Positions 36,600 through 46,099 of a stretch of 64,000 nt of DNA are shown here, in pieces. Under the pieces are notes generated by a model that made no database searches, was not told the origin of the DNA, and saw nothing but the letters and a program-made list of their open reading frames with translations. Origin of the DNA: UBA2705 sp963977125 (lineage in GTDB: Bacteria; Pseudomonadota; Alphaproteobacteria; Micavibrionales; Micavibrionaceae); the NCBI GenBank assembly GCA_963977125.1, contig CAXBNJ010000004.1:205520-269519 (forward strand). Reading direction: 5' to 3'. Numbering within the stretch: the stretch's first letter is position 1; each line of letters begins with the position of its first letter. The position numbers and the translations under genes were made by a program.

Positions 36600-38138
36600 T
36601 TAACGCATAAAGGACGGCAAATCATCACCAAAACCAACGACATCAGATGGTTCATCATCTTTATAGCGCGGGTTGCGGCCTTTATTATTGGCATTAGGCT
36701 TCTCGTAATTTTCGATAAGCTTACTTTCTTTAGCAAGGCGCCCACCAGAGGCTTTGTGATCAGCGCGCTTAATTTCAAGTGGCTGTTCGTGATTATCAAC
36801 CGGCGTATGCGCAGCAGCTTTACCTTTCTGCTCAACAGCCTTCGAAGCAACAGGCGCTGACTTCACATCTTTATCTGCATTTCTTACAGGACGCGGTCTT
36901 GCTTGCTTTTTATCTTGAGGCTTACCTTGATTTTTTTGCTGATTGTTTGGCTGAGATTTTTCCTGCGGTGCATTTTCCGCAGGTTTTTGTGCAGGGCGTG
37001 ATTTCGCGCTCGCGCCAACTTCAACGACAGGCAAAGTCGACTTCGTTATTTTCTCAATTTCTTTGATGTATTTATCATCATCTTTGGTCGCCAAAGACCA
37101 TGAAACGCCGGTTAAACCTGCGCGGCCTGTACGGCCAATACGGTGCACGTAATCATCTGCATGCATTGGAATATCATAGTTAAATACATGAGATACGCCC
37201 TGAACATCAAGGCCACGCGCGGCGACATCAGAACAGACAAGCATTGTAATCTCGTCATTCTTAAATTTAGCGAGGGTTTCTGTACGTGTTTTTTGCACCA
37301 AATCACCATGCATTGCTGCGGCCGTATAGCCTTCGCGGTTCAAATGAGCACATAAATCGGCAATATCGCGCTTACGGTTACAGAAAATAAACGCATTCGC
37401 GACTTTTTCCTGTTTAATGATTTGCGTCAGGACTTTCTTTTTATCCCGCGGCTGAACATAAGTTAGGTTCTGCGTAATCATCTTTGATGCCGTCGCAGGG
37501 GCCGATACCGACACTGTACGTGGATTACTTAAGAATTTTTCAGTCAGGCGCTTAACTTCGTTTGGCATTGTCGCTGAGAACAACAACGTTTGACGCATTG
37601 GCGGTAATTTACTGACGATTTTTTCAATATCAGGGATAAAGCCCATATCAAGCATACGGTCAGCTTCGTCAATAACCAAAACTTTCATATCAGCCAGCAT
37701 CATCATGCCACGGTCAAATAAATCAAGCAGACGCCCAGGCGTTGCGATTAAAACATCAACGCCCTTATCAAGCTGTTTAATTTGCTCACCCATAGACACG
37801 CCACCAACCAATAAGACCTTAGTCAAATTGTGGTATTTGCCGTATTTATCAAAGTTTTCAGCAACCTGCGCAGCAAGTTCGCGTGTTGGTGCAAGCACCA
37901 GCGAGCGCGGCATACGTGCTTTGGCACGACCCGTTGAAAGAATATCAATCATCGGCAGCGTAAAGCTCGCCGTTTTACCTGTGCCCGTTTGAGCAAGGCC
38001 AACAAGATCCCGCGCCATAAGAATATGGGGGATGGCTTGTGCCTGAATTGGTGTCGGTTTTGTATAGCCCGCATCTTTAAGGGCTCTTAATGTTTCCTCG
38101 GTTAAGCCAAGGTCTTCAAATGTCTCTATATCACTCAT
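36600..38138 (-). CDS. rhlE: DEAD-box RNA helicase (RhlE type)
   Basis: This is an ATP-dependent RNA helicase of 512 aa. Motifs in order: the Q-motif region (GYTKPTPIQAQAIPHIL), AQTGTGKT, PTRELAAQ, TPGRLLDL, VIDEADRMLDMGF, LLFSATMP, and HRIGRTGRAG in the second RecA domain. A basic, Gln/Lys/Pro-rich tail follows from about residue 375 and ends DDLPSFMR, a short hydrophobic tail common in alphaproteobacterial RhlE-like proteins. It may act in ribosome assembly or cold adaptation. It is a single-gene unit with its own terminator. Confidence 0.93.
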   Translation of the reverse strand: MSDIETFEDLGLTEETLRALKDAGYTKPTPIQAQAIPHILMARDLVGLAQTGTGKTASFTLPMIDILSTGRAKARMPRSLVLAPTRELAAQVAENFDKYGKYHNLTKVLLVGGVSMGEQIKQLDKGVDVLIATPGRLLDLFDRGMMMLADMKVLVIDEADRMLDMGFIPDIEKIVSKLPPMRQTLLFSATMPNEVKRLTEKFLSNPRTVSVSAPATASKMITQNLTYVQPRDKKKVLTQIIKQEKVANAFIFCNRKRDIADLCAHLNREGYTAAAMHGDLVQKTRTETLAKFKNDEITMLVCSDVAARGLDVQGVSHVFNYDIPMHADDYVHRIGRTGRAGLTGVSWSLATKDDDKYIKEIEKITKSTLPVVEVGASAKSRPAQKPAENAPQEKSQPNNQQKNQGKPQDKKQARPRPVRNADKDVKSAPVASKAVEQKGKAAAHTPVDNHEQPLEIKRADHKASGGRLAKESKLIENYEKPNANNKGRNPRYKDDEPSDVVGFGDDLPSFMR

Positions 38139-38223
38139 ATAAAATTTCTTATTCTTCTTATTTTTAGTATTAATTTAAATAGCATTACGGATTATAATAC
38201 ATATTGTCTGCACATAAAACGCA

Positions 38224-38910
38224 TTATACGCCTAATTTGCAAGGTTTATTTGCACAAAGGCGCATAAACTCTGGTATATCAAGGTCGCTGAGCGGCGCAT
38301 AGCGCTGTGTTTCCTCTGGATAAAAACGATAATCCCACCATTCCGCTGGTAAAGGCAGCAATTTCTCATCTAAAGCGTGCGCAGAATCAACCATACAACG
38401 ATCTAAAACCGCTCTATTTTCAAGGCAATCAGCCGGCAGATCTGTATAGTTTCGATGCGCGGGCCAGAGACCAGAGCTTTTATCCTCCGGGAAGCAATCA
38501 AACGGCGTGCCCATATCAATATCACGCCCTAATTTAGGGCAAAACAGCGTCACATCAACCGCCATACCACGTGGATGTCCGCCCGCCCCAGGCGGAGAAA
38601 TCAACCGGGGCTCAATCAACCATTCAGGGTGATCTAAAGCAGCGGGGCTTTCACCCATAGCGCCCTGCGCCTCCATTGTGCGCAATCCATCTTTGATATG
38701 CAGAATATAGCCCGCTTGTTTGGCACGCTCCGCCGCCCCAATGACGATAGCGGCTAATCTTTTATGCAGGTAAATTTGCGCATCTTTACGGTATAGCGCA
38801 CAGCCAAACACATTCTCAGCATGGTCTTTATCAGCATAAACCACATCAACTTTATACAGCTCTGCATGACCATCCATATGGACAAGATCCGAAAAGGGTA
38901 TTTTTTTCAT
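38224..38910 (-). CDS. D-alanyl-D-alanine dipeptidase-like protein (VanX/DdpX family)
   Basis: M15D peptidases cleave D-Ala-D-Ala and act in peptidoglycan turnover or dipeptide use. The 228-aa product from ATG 38910 has the zinc-site motif GGHPRGMAVDV (His and Asp ligands), the DGLRTMEAQ element with the transition-state-type Arg, and a C-terminal PAEWWDYRFYP. In VanX the last motif is EWWH, with His as the third zinc ligand; here it is Asp. No signal peptide is seen, so it is probably cytoplasmic. It is divergent from the cation transporter gene. Confidence 0.8.
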   Translation of the reverse strand: MKKIPFSDLVHMDGHAELYKVDVVYADKDHAENVFGCALYRKDAQIYLHKRLAAIVIGAAERAKQAGYILHIKDGLRTMEAQGAMGESPAALDHPEWLIEPRLISPPGAGGHPRGMAVDVTLFCPKLGRDIDMGTPFDCFPEDKSSGLWPAHRNYTDLPADCLENRAVLDRCMVDSAHALDEKLLPLPAEWWDYRFYPEETQRYAPLSDLDIPEFMRLCANKPCKLGV

Positions 38911-38963
38911 CGCTCTGCTTCCATTCATTTTGTATAGTTTGATGAACATTTAAGGAATTGACT

Positions 38964-39935
38964 ATGCCCCATGATACGCACGATCACGATCATTCTCATG
39001 ATCATTCTAACGGCCATTCCCACGACCACCCTTCGAAGCATAATCACGCGCATGATCATAGCGCGTCACATTTAACGAAGAAAGCCCTTATCGTTGCAAT
39101 CAGTATTAATGGCGTGCTCACAATCGCTCAAGTTATTGGCGGCATCATGGCTAACTCACTCGCCTTAATGACCGACGCACTGCATAATGCGAGCGATGCC
39201 CTTGCCCTTGTTCTGGCCCTTATTGCGATCATCATTGGTGAGCGCCCTGCCGATAAAATAAAAAGCTTCGGCTACAAACGCGCCGAATCGGTCACGGCCC
39301 TCATTAACCTGACTGCCCTGATTATGATCGGCTTATTTTTGGCTGGGAAATCAGTAACAAGCCTTATCACCCCCGAAGAAGTCCATGCCCCTATTATGAT
39401 TTGGGTTGCCGTTGTGGCGCTTGTCATTGATACAGGCACGGCTTTATTACTCAGAACTCATGCATGTAGCAGTGACAATATGAAAGCCGCATTCTTGCAT
39501 AACGTCATGGATGCTCTGGCCTCCCTCGCCGTCATTCTCGGCGGGGTCTCTATTTACTATGGTGGTGGCTACTGGATTGACCCAGCTTTATCTTTGTTGA
39601 TTTCTGTCTATGTGATAATTCACGGCTACAAAGCCATGCAGTCGACTATTCACCTTCTAATGGAAGGCACACCGAAAAACATTGACCACAGCGCTCTCAG
39701 TGCGGCTATAGCCGCCGAAGACAATGTCTCAGACATTCATCACATTCACATTTGGCAAATCAATGAAAGCACAACCGCTTTAGAAGCGCATATCGTGATT
39801 ACAGACTTAACCCTGATGGAAGATACAAAGTCGCGCATCAAAACGCTGCTTGTTGAACGTTACGACATAAGCCATTCGACCTTGGAATTTGAAGATCAAG
39901 AAATTAGCGATGAGTGCCTCAGCCATAAATGCTAA
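38964..39935 (+). CDS. Cation diffusion facilitator (zinc/cobalt exporter type)
   Basis: This is an inner-membrane metal/proton antiporter of 323 aa. A histidine-rich N-terminus (HDTHDHDHSHDHSNGHSHDH) precedes six TM helices with the binding motifs LMTDALHNASDA (helix 2) and HNVMDAL (helix 5). A cytoplasmic domain with VSDIHHIHIWQINEST follows, and the tail is CLSHKC. This fits the ZitB/CzcD group for Zn and similar ions. ATG 38964 has AAGGAA upstream; an upstream TTG was rejected. A bidirectional terminator follows. Confidence 0.94.
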   Translation: MPHDTHDHDHSHDHSNGHSHDHPSKHNHAHDHSASHLTKKALIVAISINGVLTIAQVIGGIMANSLALMTDALHNASDALALVLALIAIIIGERPADKIKSFGYKRAESVTALINLTALIMIGLFLAGKSVTSLITPEEVHAPIMIWVAVVALVIDTGTALLLRTHACSSDNMKAAFLHNVMDALASLAVILGGVSIYYGGGYWIDPALSLLISVYVIIHGYKAMQSTIHLLMEGTPKNIDHSALSAAIAAEDNVSDIHHIHIWQINESTTALEAHIVITDLTLMEDTKSRIKTLLVERYDISHSTLEFEDQEISDECLSHKC

Positions 39936-39994
39936 GCGCGATTAGCGGCTTAACTGCTAGCAGCGCCTAGAGCCACCGTCAAAACCCAGGCAAT

Positions 39995-40026
39995 AAAAAA
40001 CCGCCTTAAAAATAAGACGGTTTTTT
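39995..40026. terminator. Bidirectional terminator between the CDF gene and tRNA-Glu
   Basis: AAAAAACCG-C-CTTA pairs with TAAG-A-CGGTTTTTT (39995-40026) with one internal mismatch. It is flanked by A- and T-runs, so it can end both the plus-strand CDF transcript and the minus-strand tRNA transcript. Confidence 0.85.
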
Positions 40027-40033
40027 ATGTTAA

Positions 40034-40109
40034 TGGTATCCCGTACGGGATTCGAACCCGTGTTGCCGCCGTGAAAGGGCAGTGTCCTAGGCCTCTAGAC
40101 GAACAGGAC
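40034..40109 (-). tRNA. tRNA-Glu (anticodon TTC)
   Basis: The minus strand folds into a 76-nt cloverleaf including an encoded CCA. The acceptor stem is GTCCTGT/ACGGGAT, the anticodon loop is CTTTCAC with anticodon TTC, and the T-arm is CGGGTTCGAATCCCG. It decodes GAA/GAG. Confidence 0.96.
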
Positions 40110-40123
40110 GCATTAACTTATTG

Positions 40124-40181
40124 GCCTTAAGACGAAGCTGTTTACAAGCTGTTAGCCTTAAGACAAGGCAGTTTATAAGCT
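40124..40181. repeat. Imperfect two-copy tandem repeat, period 31 bp
   Basis: GCCTTAAGAC begins at 40124 and again at 40155. The copies continue as GAAGCTGTTTACAAGCT and AAGGCAGTTTATAAGCT. The repeat lies in the presumed 5' leader of tRNA-Glu and overlaps its -10 element. Confidence 0.7.
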
Positions 40182-40201
40182 ATATCTGATGCATTAATCA
40201 A
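40173..40201 (-). promoter_or_regulatory. Candidate promoter of tRNA-Glu
   Basis: On the minus strand TTGATT (40201-40196) is followed after 17 bases by TTATAA (40178-40173). The spacing is ideal and the hexamers are reasonable. Transcription would start about 55 bases before the tRNA. Confidence 0.45.
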
Positions 40202-40434
40202 GTATTATTTTCAAAAAAATGCATTTTTTTTCACAAGGCTCTATTTAAGCCGATAATAAGGGCTGAATACAAAGCGGTCTGAAAACGCTGTTTTCTAGGT
40301 AATCCCTGCGGTTTTATAGCGCTGAGCTTAAACCTCACACCCATATAACTTACAGTGAAACTATAAAGTAACAATTACTAGAATACATTAAACTTATATA
40401 TTATGTCAAGATTTTGAGCGGCCAAAATTCGCTT

Positions 40435-42279
40435 TTAAGAATCAGGCTGCCCCGCCGCCATTGCCGCATCTTTAATGTGGAATTCTGCCGTTTCTTTGCC
40501 ATTCCAGCTATTGATACGGATATAGCCCAATAAATGCATCAGCTTGCCCTGCTGTTTGAGCATCGCTACGCCCATCGGCACATCAGCCGCGCGGAAGGCC
40601 ACCGCTTTGATTCGACTGCCGCCTTCGGCATCTGAGACCGTACAGCGCACATGGCTGCCGCCAACGACATCAACCATATTGAGCTTTACATGCGGCAGTA
40701 CAAATAAAGGCTCTTCATTTTTCATGCCATATGGACCAATAAACGCTTCTATATCACGCGCGAGTTCGACTTGCACGCCGCGCACGGATAATACGCCATC
40801 AATTTCCGTTTCAATATTGACCTCACCTGAGCCCAATTGATGCGCAACATTCTCATTAAGGAAGGCTTTAAGCCCTTCAATTTGATCTGGCAAAGCTGTG
40901 AATCCCCCTGCCATAGCATGACCGCCGCCTTTAAGCACATGGCCCGCGTGGCGCGCCGCTATAAAGGCTGAGGCCATATTCACCCCCGGCACAGAGCGCC
41001 CAGAGCCACGCGCCTCACGGCGATCATCTTCGCCATCAGCATAAGTAACCACGCAGCATGGCTTTTTGTATATTTCTTTGAGCTGCCCTGCGACCAGACC
41101 ACTTAGTCCCGGGTGACCGTCCTCATCATCTATAAATAATACAGGGTGTTGATCCAGACCTTCTGATTCGACCTTGCGCTTAGCGCGGTTCATCATTTCA
41201 TTTTGAATGGCTTTGCGCTTATCGTTACAATCATTCAACGTCCATGCAATATTTTTAGCATGTTCAGAGTCTTCACTGGCGAGCATTTCCGCGCCAAGAA
41301 AAGCTTTATGAACGCGCGAGCCTGCATTAATACGCGGTCCAAGCATAAAACCACACGTAAACGAATCGACCTGCCCTGATACGCCGGCAACTTCGCTAAG
41401 CGCTTGGATGCCTATATTTTTGCAGCTTTCAATCATCGGCAAGCCATAGCGCACAAACAGACGATTAGCCCCCGTGAGTGGCACCATGTCACACACAGTA
41501 CCCAAAGCCACCAAATCCAAAAAACTACGCATATCGGGCGCTGTGAGGCCCTTAGCTTCGTAATAGCCGCGTGTTTTCAGCTCATTATTCAGCGCAACAC
41601 AGGCCAAATAAACCACACCAACGGCAGCCAGCGCATCAAGGCCGCTTTCATCATCGCGGCGCTTAGGGTTAATAACATGATTAGCGTCAGGCAGGCTGTC
41701 TTCTGATTCATGGTGATCGAAGATTACAATTTTCAAGCCCAGCTCACGCCCTGCTGAGACCACATCAAACGAAGTTGTCCCGCAATCCGCAATAAACACA
41801 TATTCAGCGCCTTGATCTTGTAAATTTTTCAGCGCGTTAATATTGGGGCCATAGCCTTCTTTCATACGGTCAGGAATGTAAAAAGGAATATCAAGGCCAA
41901 GCGCACGGAAAAATCGAATAAACACAGCTGAAGACGTTGAACCATCAACATCAAAATCTCCAAAAATCGCAAATTTAGTGCCTTTTTCTATTTCATCACA
42001 AATCTCATCCGCAAAAGCGCGCATACCTTGCAAAGAAAAAGGATCAGGAAAATCTTTAGCCAGTTTTGGATCAACAAACGAATCAACATCATCAAGAGCA
42101 ACATTGCGTGAGGATAAGATGCGGGCGACAAGCTCAGGCATTTTACGAAGGCGCATAATATCTTGCACATCTTTCATATCATCGCGCACCATAACCCAGC
42201 GTGCTTTGCTCAAAGATTGCTCGACACCGAAAGCCGCCGCCGCGACAGGAAGCTCTTTTTCAACCGCTAGGCTCATCAT
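40435..42279 (-). CDS. recJ: Single-stranded-DNA-specific exonuclease RecJ
   Basis: RecJ is a 5'-3' ssDNA exonuclease used in recombination and mismatch repair. The product of about 614 aa has DHH-family motifs: FAIFGDFDVDGSTSSAVFI (motif I), VFIADCGTTSF, IVIFDHHESEDSLPDANHVI (DHH), and the DHHA1 domain with GRSVPGVNMASAF and GGGHAMAGGFTAL. Several start codons are clustered (GTG 42285, ATG 42282, 42279, 42276); I chose 42279 for its spacing to AAGG. It lies just after hom on the same strand. Confidence 0.95.
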   Translation of the reverse strand: MMSLAVEKELPVAAAAFGVEQSLSKARWVMVRDDMKDVQDIMRLRKMPELVARILSSRNVALDDVDSFVDPKLAKDFPDPFSLQGMRAFADEICDEIEKGTKFAIFGDFDVDGSTSSAVFIRFFRALGLDIPFYIPDRMKEGYGPNINALKNLQDQGAEYVFIADCGTTSFDVVSAGRELGLKIVIFDHHESEDSLPDANHVINPKRRDDESGLDALAAVGVVYLACVALNNELKTRGYYEAKGLTAPDMRSFLDLVALGTVCDMVPLTGANRLFVRYGLPMIESCKNIGIQALSEVAGVSGQVDSFTCGFMLGPRINAGSRVHKAFLGAEMLASEDSEHAKNIAWTLNDCNDKRKAIQNEMMNRAKRKVESEGLDQHPVLFIDDEDGHPGLSGLVAGQLKEIYKKPCCVVTYADGEDDRREARGSGRSVPGVNMASAFIAARHAGHVLKGGGHAMAGGFTALPDQIEGLKAFLNENVAHQLGSGEVNIETEIDGVLSVRGVQVELARDIEAFIGPYGMKNEEPLFVLPHVKLNMVDVVGGSHVRCTVSDAEGGSRIKAVAFRAADVPMGVAMLKQQGKLMHLLGYIRINSWNGKETAEFHIKDAAMAAGQPDS

Positions 42280-42291
42280 CATCACCTTATT

Positions 42292-43605
42292 TTAGAATTT
42301 TATAATCCGCATTACGCTATCGACAGAGAGTACGCTCTCCATTGCGTTTAGTTTTTCGAGCACAAGATCCAAAGATCCGCGCGATGTTTCATGCGTTGTC
42401 AAAACCACCGAGACAGGCCCCTCAACATGGAAATTGCGTTGAATAAGCTCATTAATCGATAGGCCTTGCATACTTAGGGCTGATGATATGTTCGCCATAA
42501 CACCCGCTTTGTCTTCTACCGATAAATGAATATAGAATTGCCCGGCCGTTAGGCCATCATCCATCCATGTCGCGTCTTTTAAGTCTTCACTCGGCACGCC
42601 AAAGACATGCCCTAAATTCCCGCGCATAATGTCAATAATATCCGCAACAACAGAAGATGCCGTCGGCCCTGCCCCTGCGCCGCGCCCAACATTAACCACT
42701 TGATCAACAAAGTCGCCCTCAATAAATACCGCGTTAAACGAGCCATCAACTGAAGCTAATTGCGCTTTGTTATCAACCAGACAAGGCGTAACCATTTGTG
42801 CGATTTGGCCTTCGTCATTAACATGTGCGCTGCCTAAAAGTTTGATCTTATAGCCGAGCTCTTTAGCGATTTTAAGATCAAGGGCGCTCACACCGCGAAT
42901 GCCCGTGGTGCTGGCTAAAACATTATCAAGGTCAGGCTTCACGCCAAAAGCCAGCGCCGACAAGATGCATAATTTATGCGCTGTATCGATACCATCGACA
43001 TCAAAACTAGGGTCAGCTTCCGCATAGCCTATATCTTGTGCTTCTTGCAAAACATCATCAAAGCTACGGCCACTCATCCCCATTTCAGACAAAATGTAAT
43101 TACATGTGCCGTTTAATATGCCGAAGACAGATTGAATATTATTCGCACTTAAGCCCTGCATTAGGGTTTTAATCGCGGGAACGCCGCCCGCCACAGCCGC
43201 TTCAAACTTTAAGGTTACGTTTTTAAACTCAGCATTGCGCGCTAATTGCAGGCCATGGCGTGCAACCATCGCTTTATTGGCGGTAACGACATGCTTGCCA
43301 TTATCAAGCGAACGCTGCACCAAATCATAAGCAATGCCCTCTTCGCCGCCAATCAACTCAACAACACAATCAACATCACGCAAATCAGCCAGATTAATCG
43401 CATCATCGACCCATTGGCATGATGACACATCAACATTACGCTTTTTACTTTTATCGCGCGAAGATACAGCGACCAATTCAATAGATTGCCCTGTACGCGC
43501 TTCAATTAACGCGGCATTTTTCTGTATGATTTCAACTACGCCTTGCCCAACAGTGCCAAGACCGGCAAGGGCAATTTTGAAAGGTGGCTTATTTTGTGCA
43601 TTCAT
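42292..43605 (-). CDS. hom: Homoserine dehydrogenase
   Basis: The enzyme reduces aspartate semialdehyde to homoserine in the threonine/methionine pathway. The 437-aa product has the NAD(P)-binding GLGTVGQGVVEII, VVTANKAMVARHG, the catalytic-region KFEAAVAGGVPAIKTLMQGL, GYAEADPSFDVDGIDTAHKL, and a C-terminal ACT domain (YIHLSVEDKAGVMANISSAL) for threonine feedback. Length is typical of the monofunctional enzyme. It is followed immediately by recJ, with a lipoprotein gene 9 bases upstream. Confidence 0.96.
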   Translation of the reverse strand: MNAQNKPPFKIALAGLGTVGQGVVEIIQKNAALIEARTGQSIELVAVSSRDKSKKRNVDVSSCQWVDDAINLADLRDVDCVVELIGGEEGIAYDLVQRSLDNGKHVVTANKAMVARHGLQLARNAEFKNVTLKFEAAVAGGVPAIKTLMQGLSANNIQSVFGILNGTCNYILSEMGMSGRSFDDVLQEAQDIGYAEADPSFDVDGIDTAHKLCILSALAFGVKPDLDNVLASTTGIRGVSALDLKIAKELGYKIKLLGSAHVNDEGQIAQMVTPCLVDNKAQLASVDGSFNAVFIEGDFVDQVVNVGRGAGAGPTASSVVADIIDIMRGNLGHVFGVPSEDLKDATWMDDGLTAGQFYIHLSVEDKAGVMANISSALSMQGLSINELIQRNFHVEGPVSVVLTTHETSRGSLDLVLEKLNAMESVLSVDSVMRIIKF

Positions 43606-43614
43606 ATAAACAGC

Positions 43615-44028
43615 TTACTCGTTAAATGTTCGGTTTTCGTTGTTATAACGGACTTCACCAATATCCAAGCGGCCATTCCATTTTGAAGACATACTGCGCC
43701 ACTTGCCATTATTTTGCACTTCAACATCGTTATCTATTTTCACAGCTCTGTGCGGCTGGCGCTCTTCTACGTTATAGATAGTCACGGCGCCGTTTTGTAC
43801 AACGCTATGGTCTATGGCCAGTTCCCTTTTATCGTAAGTTGGCTCATTAGGCTTAATAGAGAAAACTTCAACATCGCGCTGCGTATTTACGCTCACACTC
43901 GGCGTGCTGCTCTGCTCGTTATAAGAATACCCATGATAACTTTGGCGTGTATCGCTAAACTCTGTGCTACAGCCCCCTAAAATAAACAGGCCACCAAGCA
44001 TTAAAGATAATATTTTCGCCTTACGCAT
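43615..44028 (-). CDS. Lipoprotein of unknown function (137 aa)
   Basis: From ATG 44028 the product has a lipoprotein signal (LSLMLGGLFILGGC; lipobox LGGC followed by Ser-Thr). The mature part is polar, with a YHGYSYNEQSS segment, a middle that could form beta strands, and WNGRLDIGEVRYNNENRT at the end. No known domain is seen. Ser/Thr after the Cys suggests outer-membrane sorting. A GTG three codons upstream is the alternative start. It is upstream of hom (9-base gap) and divergent from phaC. Confidence 0.75.
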   Translation of the reverse strand: MRKAKILSLMLGGLFILGGCSTEFSDTRQSYHGYSYNEQSSTPSVSVNTQRDVEVFSIKPNEPTYDKRELAIDHSVVQNGAVTIYNVEERQPHRAVKIDNDVEVQNNGKWRSMSSKWNGRLDIGEVRYNNENRTFNE

Positions 44029-44229
44029 AATTCTCACTCTTCATAAATATGATTCATTGTTCCACTTCACATGTCATCAGAAATACGCGCATAGTGCAAG
44101 TTGAGCGCGAAGACTATCCACTACATATGGCACAAGAGGAAAAATATCGCGCTCTAAATTATAAAATCACTCTATATCTGGGCAAAATAATGCTATAAAT
44201 TAAACCTTATTATAAAGGAGGCTTATTTC

Positions 44230-46083
44230 ATGGCAAAAACATCCAAGACGCAACAAAATCATGAAGAAAAATCTTCGGATAATACGCATGATACGATGCA
44301 ATTTGTACAGATGTGGCAAAACATCATGCAAGAAACCGCCCCTTTATACCAAGACTTTATTGAGCAATTCCAGCCCCCTGAATTGCTAGCTTCGACCATT
44401 GACCTTGAAGAATACACCAAAATGTTTTCTGAGCTTTGGAGCACGATGCTCGAAGACCCTGATCATCTTCTGGCTCTACAGCAAAAATACTGGGCGGATT
44501 GGTCGCAGCTCTGGCAAGAAAGCGCTCAGAATTTCTTTAATCAAGATACCGCAGCGACAAAGGACAACCAAGCGAACTTAAGCGAAGACATACTTGATCA
44601 GCATAAGAATGACCGCCGCTTTAAAGATCCCGCATGGCAAGAATCTGTTTTATTCGAATTCATCAAAAAATCCTACTTCCTAACGTCTGATTGGCTGATT
44701 AACTTAACCGACGAGGCCGAGAATCTAGACAGCAAGCATAAAAAGAAGCTGCAATTCTACATGCGCCAATATGCCGATGCCATTGCCCCAAATAACTTCC
44801 CCTTCACCAACCCTGAAGTTTTACGCGAAACGGCAGAGACAGGCGGCGAAAACTTAATTCAGGGCTTTCAAAACCTCATCAAAGACCTAAAACGCGGTCA
44901 TGGCAAATTAAGAATATCAACGACAGCCGAAGATGATTTTACGCTCGGCGTTGATATTGCGACGACCCCAGGTAAAATTGTGTTCGAAAATGAGTTATTT
45001 CAATTAATTCATTACTTACCAACCACAGATAAGCAATATGAAACCCCTTTATTAATCGCGCCACCTTTTATCAATAAATTCTATATATTAGACCTGCATG
45101 AAGAAAATTCATTTGTTCGCTGGGCATTAAGCCAAGGCCACTCAATTTTCTTAATATCATGGATTAATCCTGATAAATCATTAGCCGAATATAAATTTGA
45201 TGACTATATGGAACGCGGTATGCTCACCGCCCTAGACCAAGTCGAAGCGCTTACTGGTCAAAAGCAAACCAACGTGATTGGCTATTGCATTGGCGGTACA
45301 TTACTCACCATTACTCTATCATGGCTAAAAGCTAAATATGGCGATACGAGCCGCATAAAATCAGCGACATTTTTCACCACCTTAATTGATTTCAGGGAGT
45401 CTGGTGATTTAAATATATTTATTGATGAAGACAGCCTTGATGACGCGGTTGATGACATTAGCGAAGCTGGCTTTTTAAGTGCTGATTCCTTGCGTCAAAC
45501 TTTTGCACTATTGCGCTCTAATGACATGATTTGGTCTTTTGTAATTAATAATTACCTATTGGGCAAAGAGCCCTTTCCTTTTGACTTACTCTATTGGAAT
45601 GATGACCCAACCAATATCCCCGCTGCGCTGCATAAACAATATTTAAAAAATATGTATGTGAAAAATCTTTTAATCAAAAAAGACAAATTGACGGTTAAAG
45701 GGCAAAAACTCGATGTGCGCTCCTTTGATACGCCCTGTCACTTTATCTCAGCCAAGGATGATCATATCGCGCCATGGATAGCGACCTATAACGGCGCTAA
45801 ACAGTTACAAAATGCAGAATTCACACTTTCTGGCTCTGGTCATATTGGCGGGATTATAAACCCACCGAGCAAAAACAAATATGGTTATTGGAGCAATGCG
45901 GGCTTAAAAGGATCAGCTGAAGACTGGATAGCGAACGCACAGCACCACGAAGGATCATGGTGGACACATTGGCAAGAATGGGTCGATGGCTTTGGCGGCA
46001 AAAAAGTTGCGCCTTATACGCCAAAAGAATCAATAGAAGACGCTCCGGGGCGCTATGTGATGCTGCGCTCAGAAGATGAGTAA
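44230..46083 (+). CDS. phaC: Class I poly(3-hydroxyalkanoate) synthase
   Basis: PhaC polymerises (R)-3-hydroxyacyl-CoA into storage polyester granules. The 617-aa product has an N-terminal helical region, then PLLIAPPFINKFYILDL, the lipase-box-like GYCIGGTLL with the catalytic Cys, Asp in SAKDDHIAPW and His in SGSGHIGGIINPP, and the WWTHWQEW region near the end. Length fits class I, the stand-alone type. AAAGGAGG precedes the ATG. No phaA, phaB, phasin or phaR gene is nearby, so it is an isolated synthase gene. Confidence 0.96.
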   Translation: MAKTSKTQQNHEEKSSDNTHDTMQFVQMWQNIMQETAPLYQDFIEQFQPPELLASTIDLEEYTKMFSELWSTMLEDPDHLLALQQKYWADWSQLWQESAQNFFNQDTAATKDNQANLSEDILDQHKNDRRFKDPAWQESVLFEFIKKSYFLTSDWLINLTDEAENLDSKHKKKLQFYMRQYADAIAPNNFPFTNPEVLRETAETGGENLIQGFQNLIKDLKRGHGKLRISTTAEDDFTLGVDIATTPGKIVFENELFQLIHYLPTTDKQYETPLLIAPPFINKFYILDLHEENSFVRWALSQGHSIFLISWINPDKSLAEYKFDDYMERGMLTALDQVEALTGQKQTNVIGYCIGGTLLTITLSWLKAKYGDTSRIKSATFFTTLIDFRESGDLNIFIDEDSLDDAVDDISEAGFLSADSLRQTFALLRSNDMIWSFVINNYLLGKEPFPFDLLYWNDDPTNIPAALHKQYLKNMYVKNLLIKKDKLTVKGQKLDVRSFDTPCHFISAKDDHIAPWIATYNGAKQLQNAEFTLSGSGHIGGIINPPSKNKYGYWSNAGLKGSAEDWIANAQHHEGSWWTHWQEWVDGFGGKKVAPYTPKESIEDAPGRYVMLRSEDE

Positions 46084-46099
46084 TGAACGCGTAATGACG

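Larger units (their letters stand above)
40110..40434. other. Intergenic region upstream of tRNA-Glu and downstream of recJ
   Basis: This 325-base gap holds a tRNA-Glu promoter candidate and a 31-bp-period repeat close to the tRNA. The rest (about 40205-40434) is AT-rich, and I see no gene or recJ terminator with a proper T-run. Confidence 0.5.
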
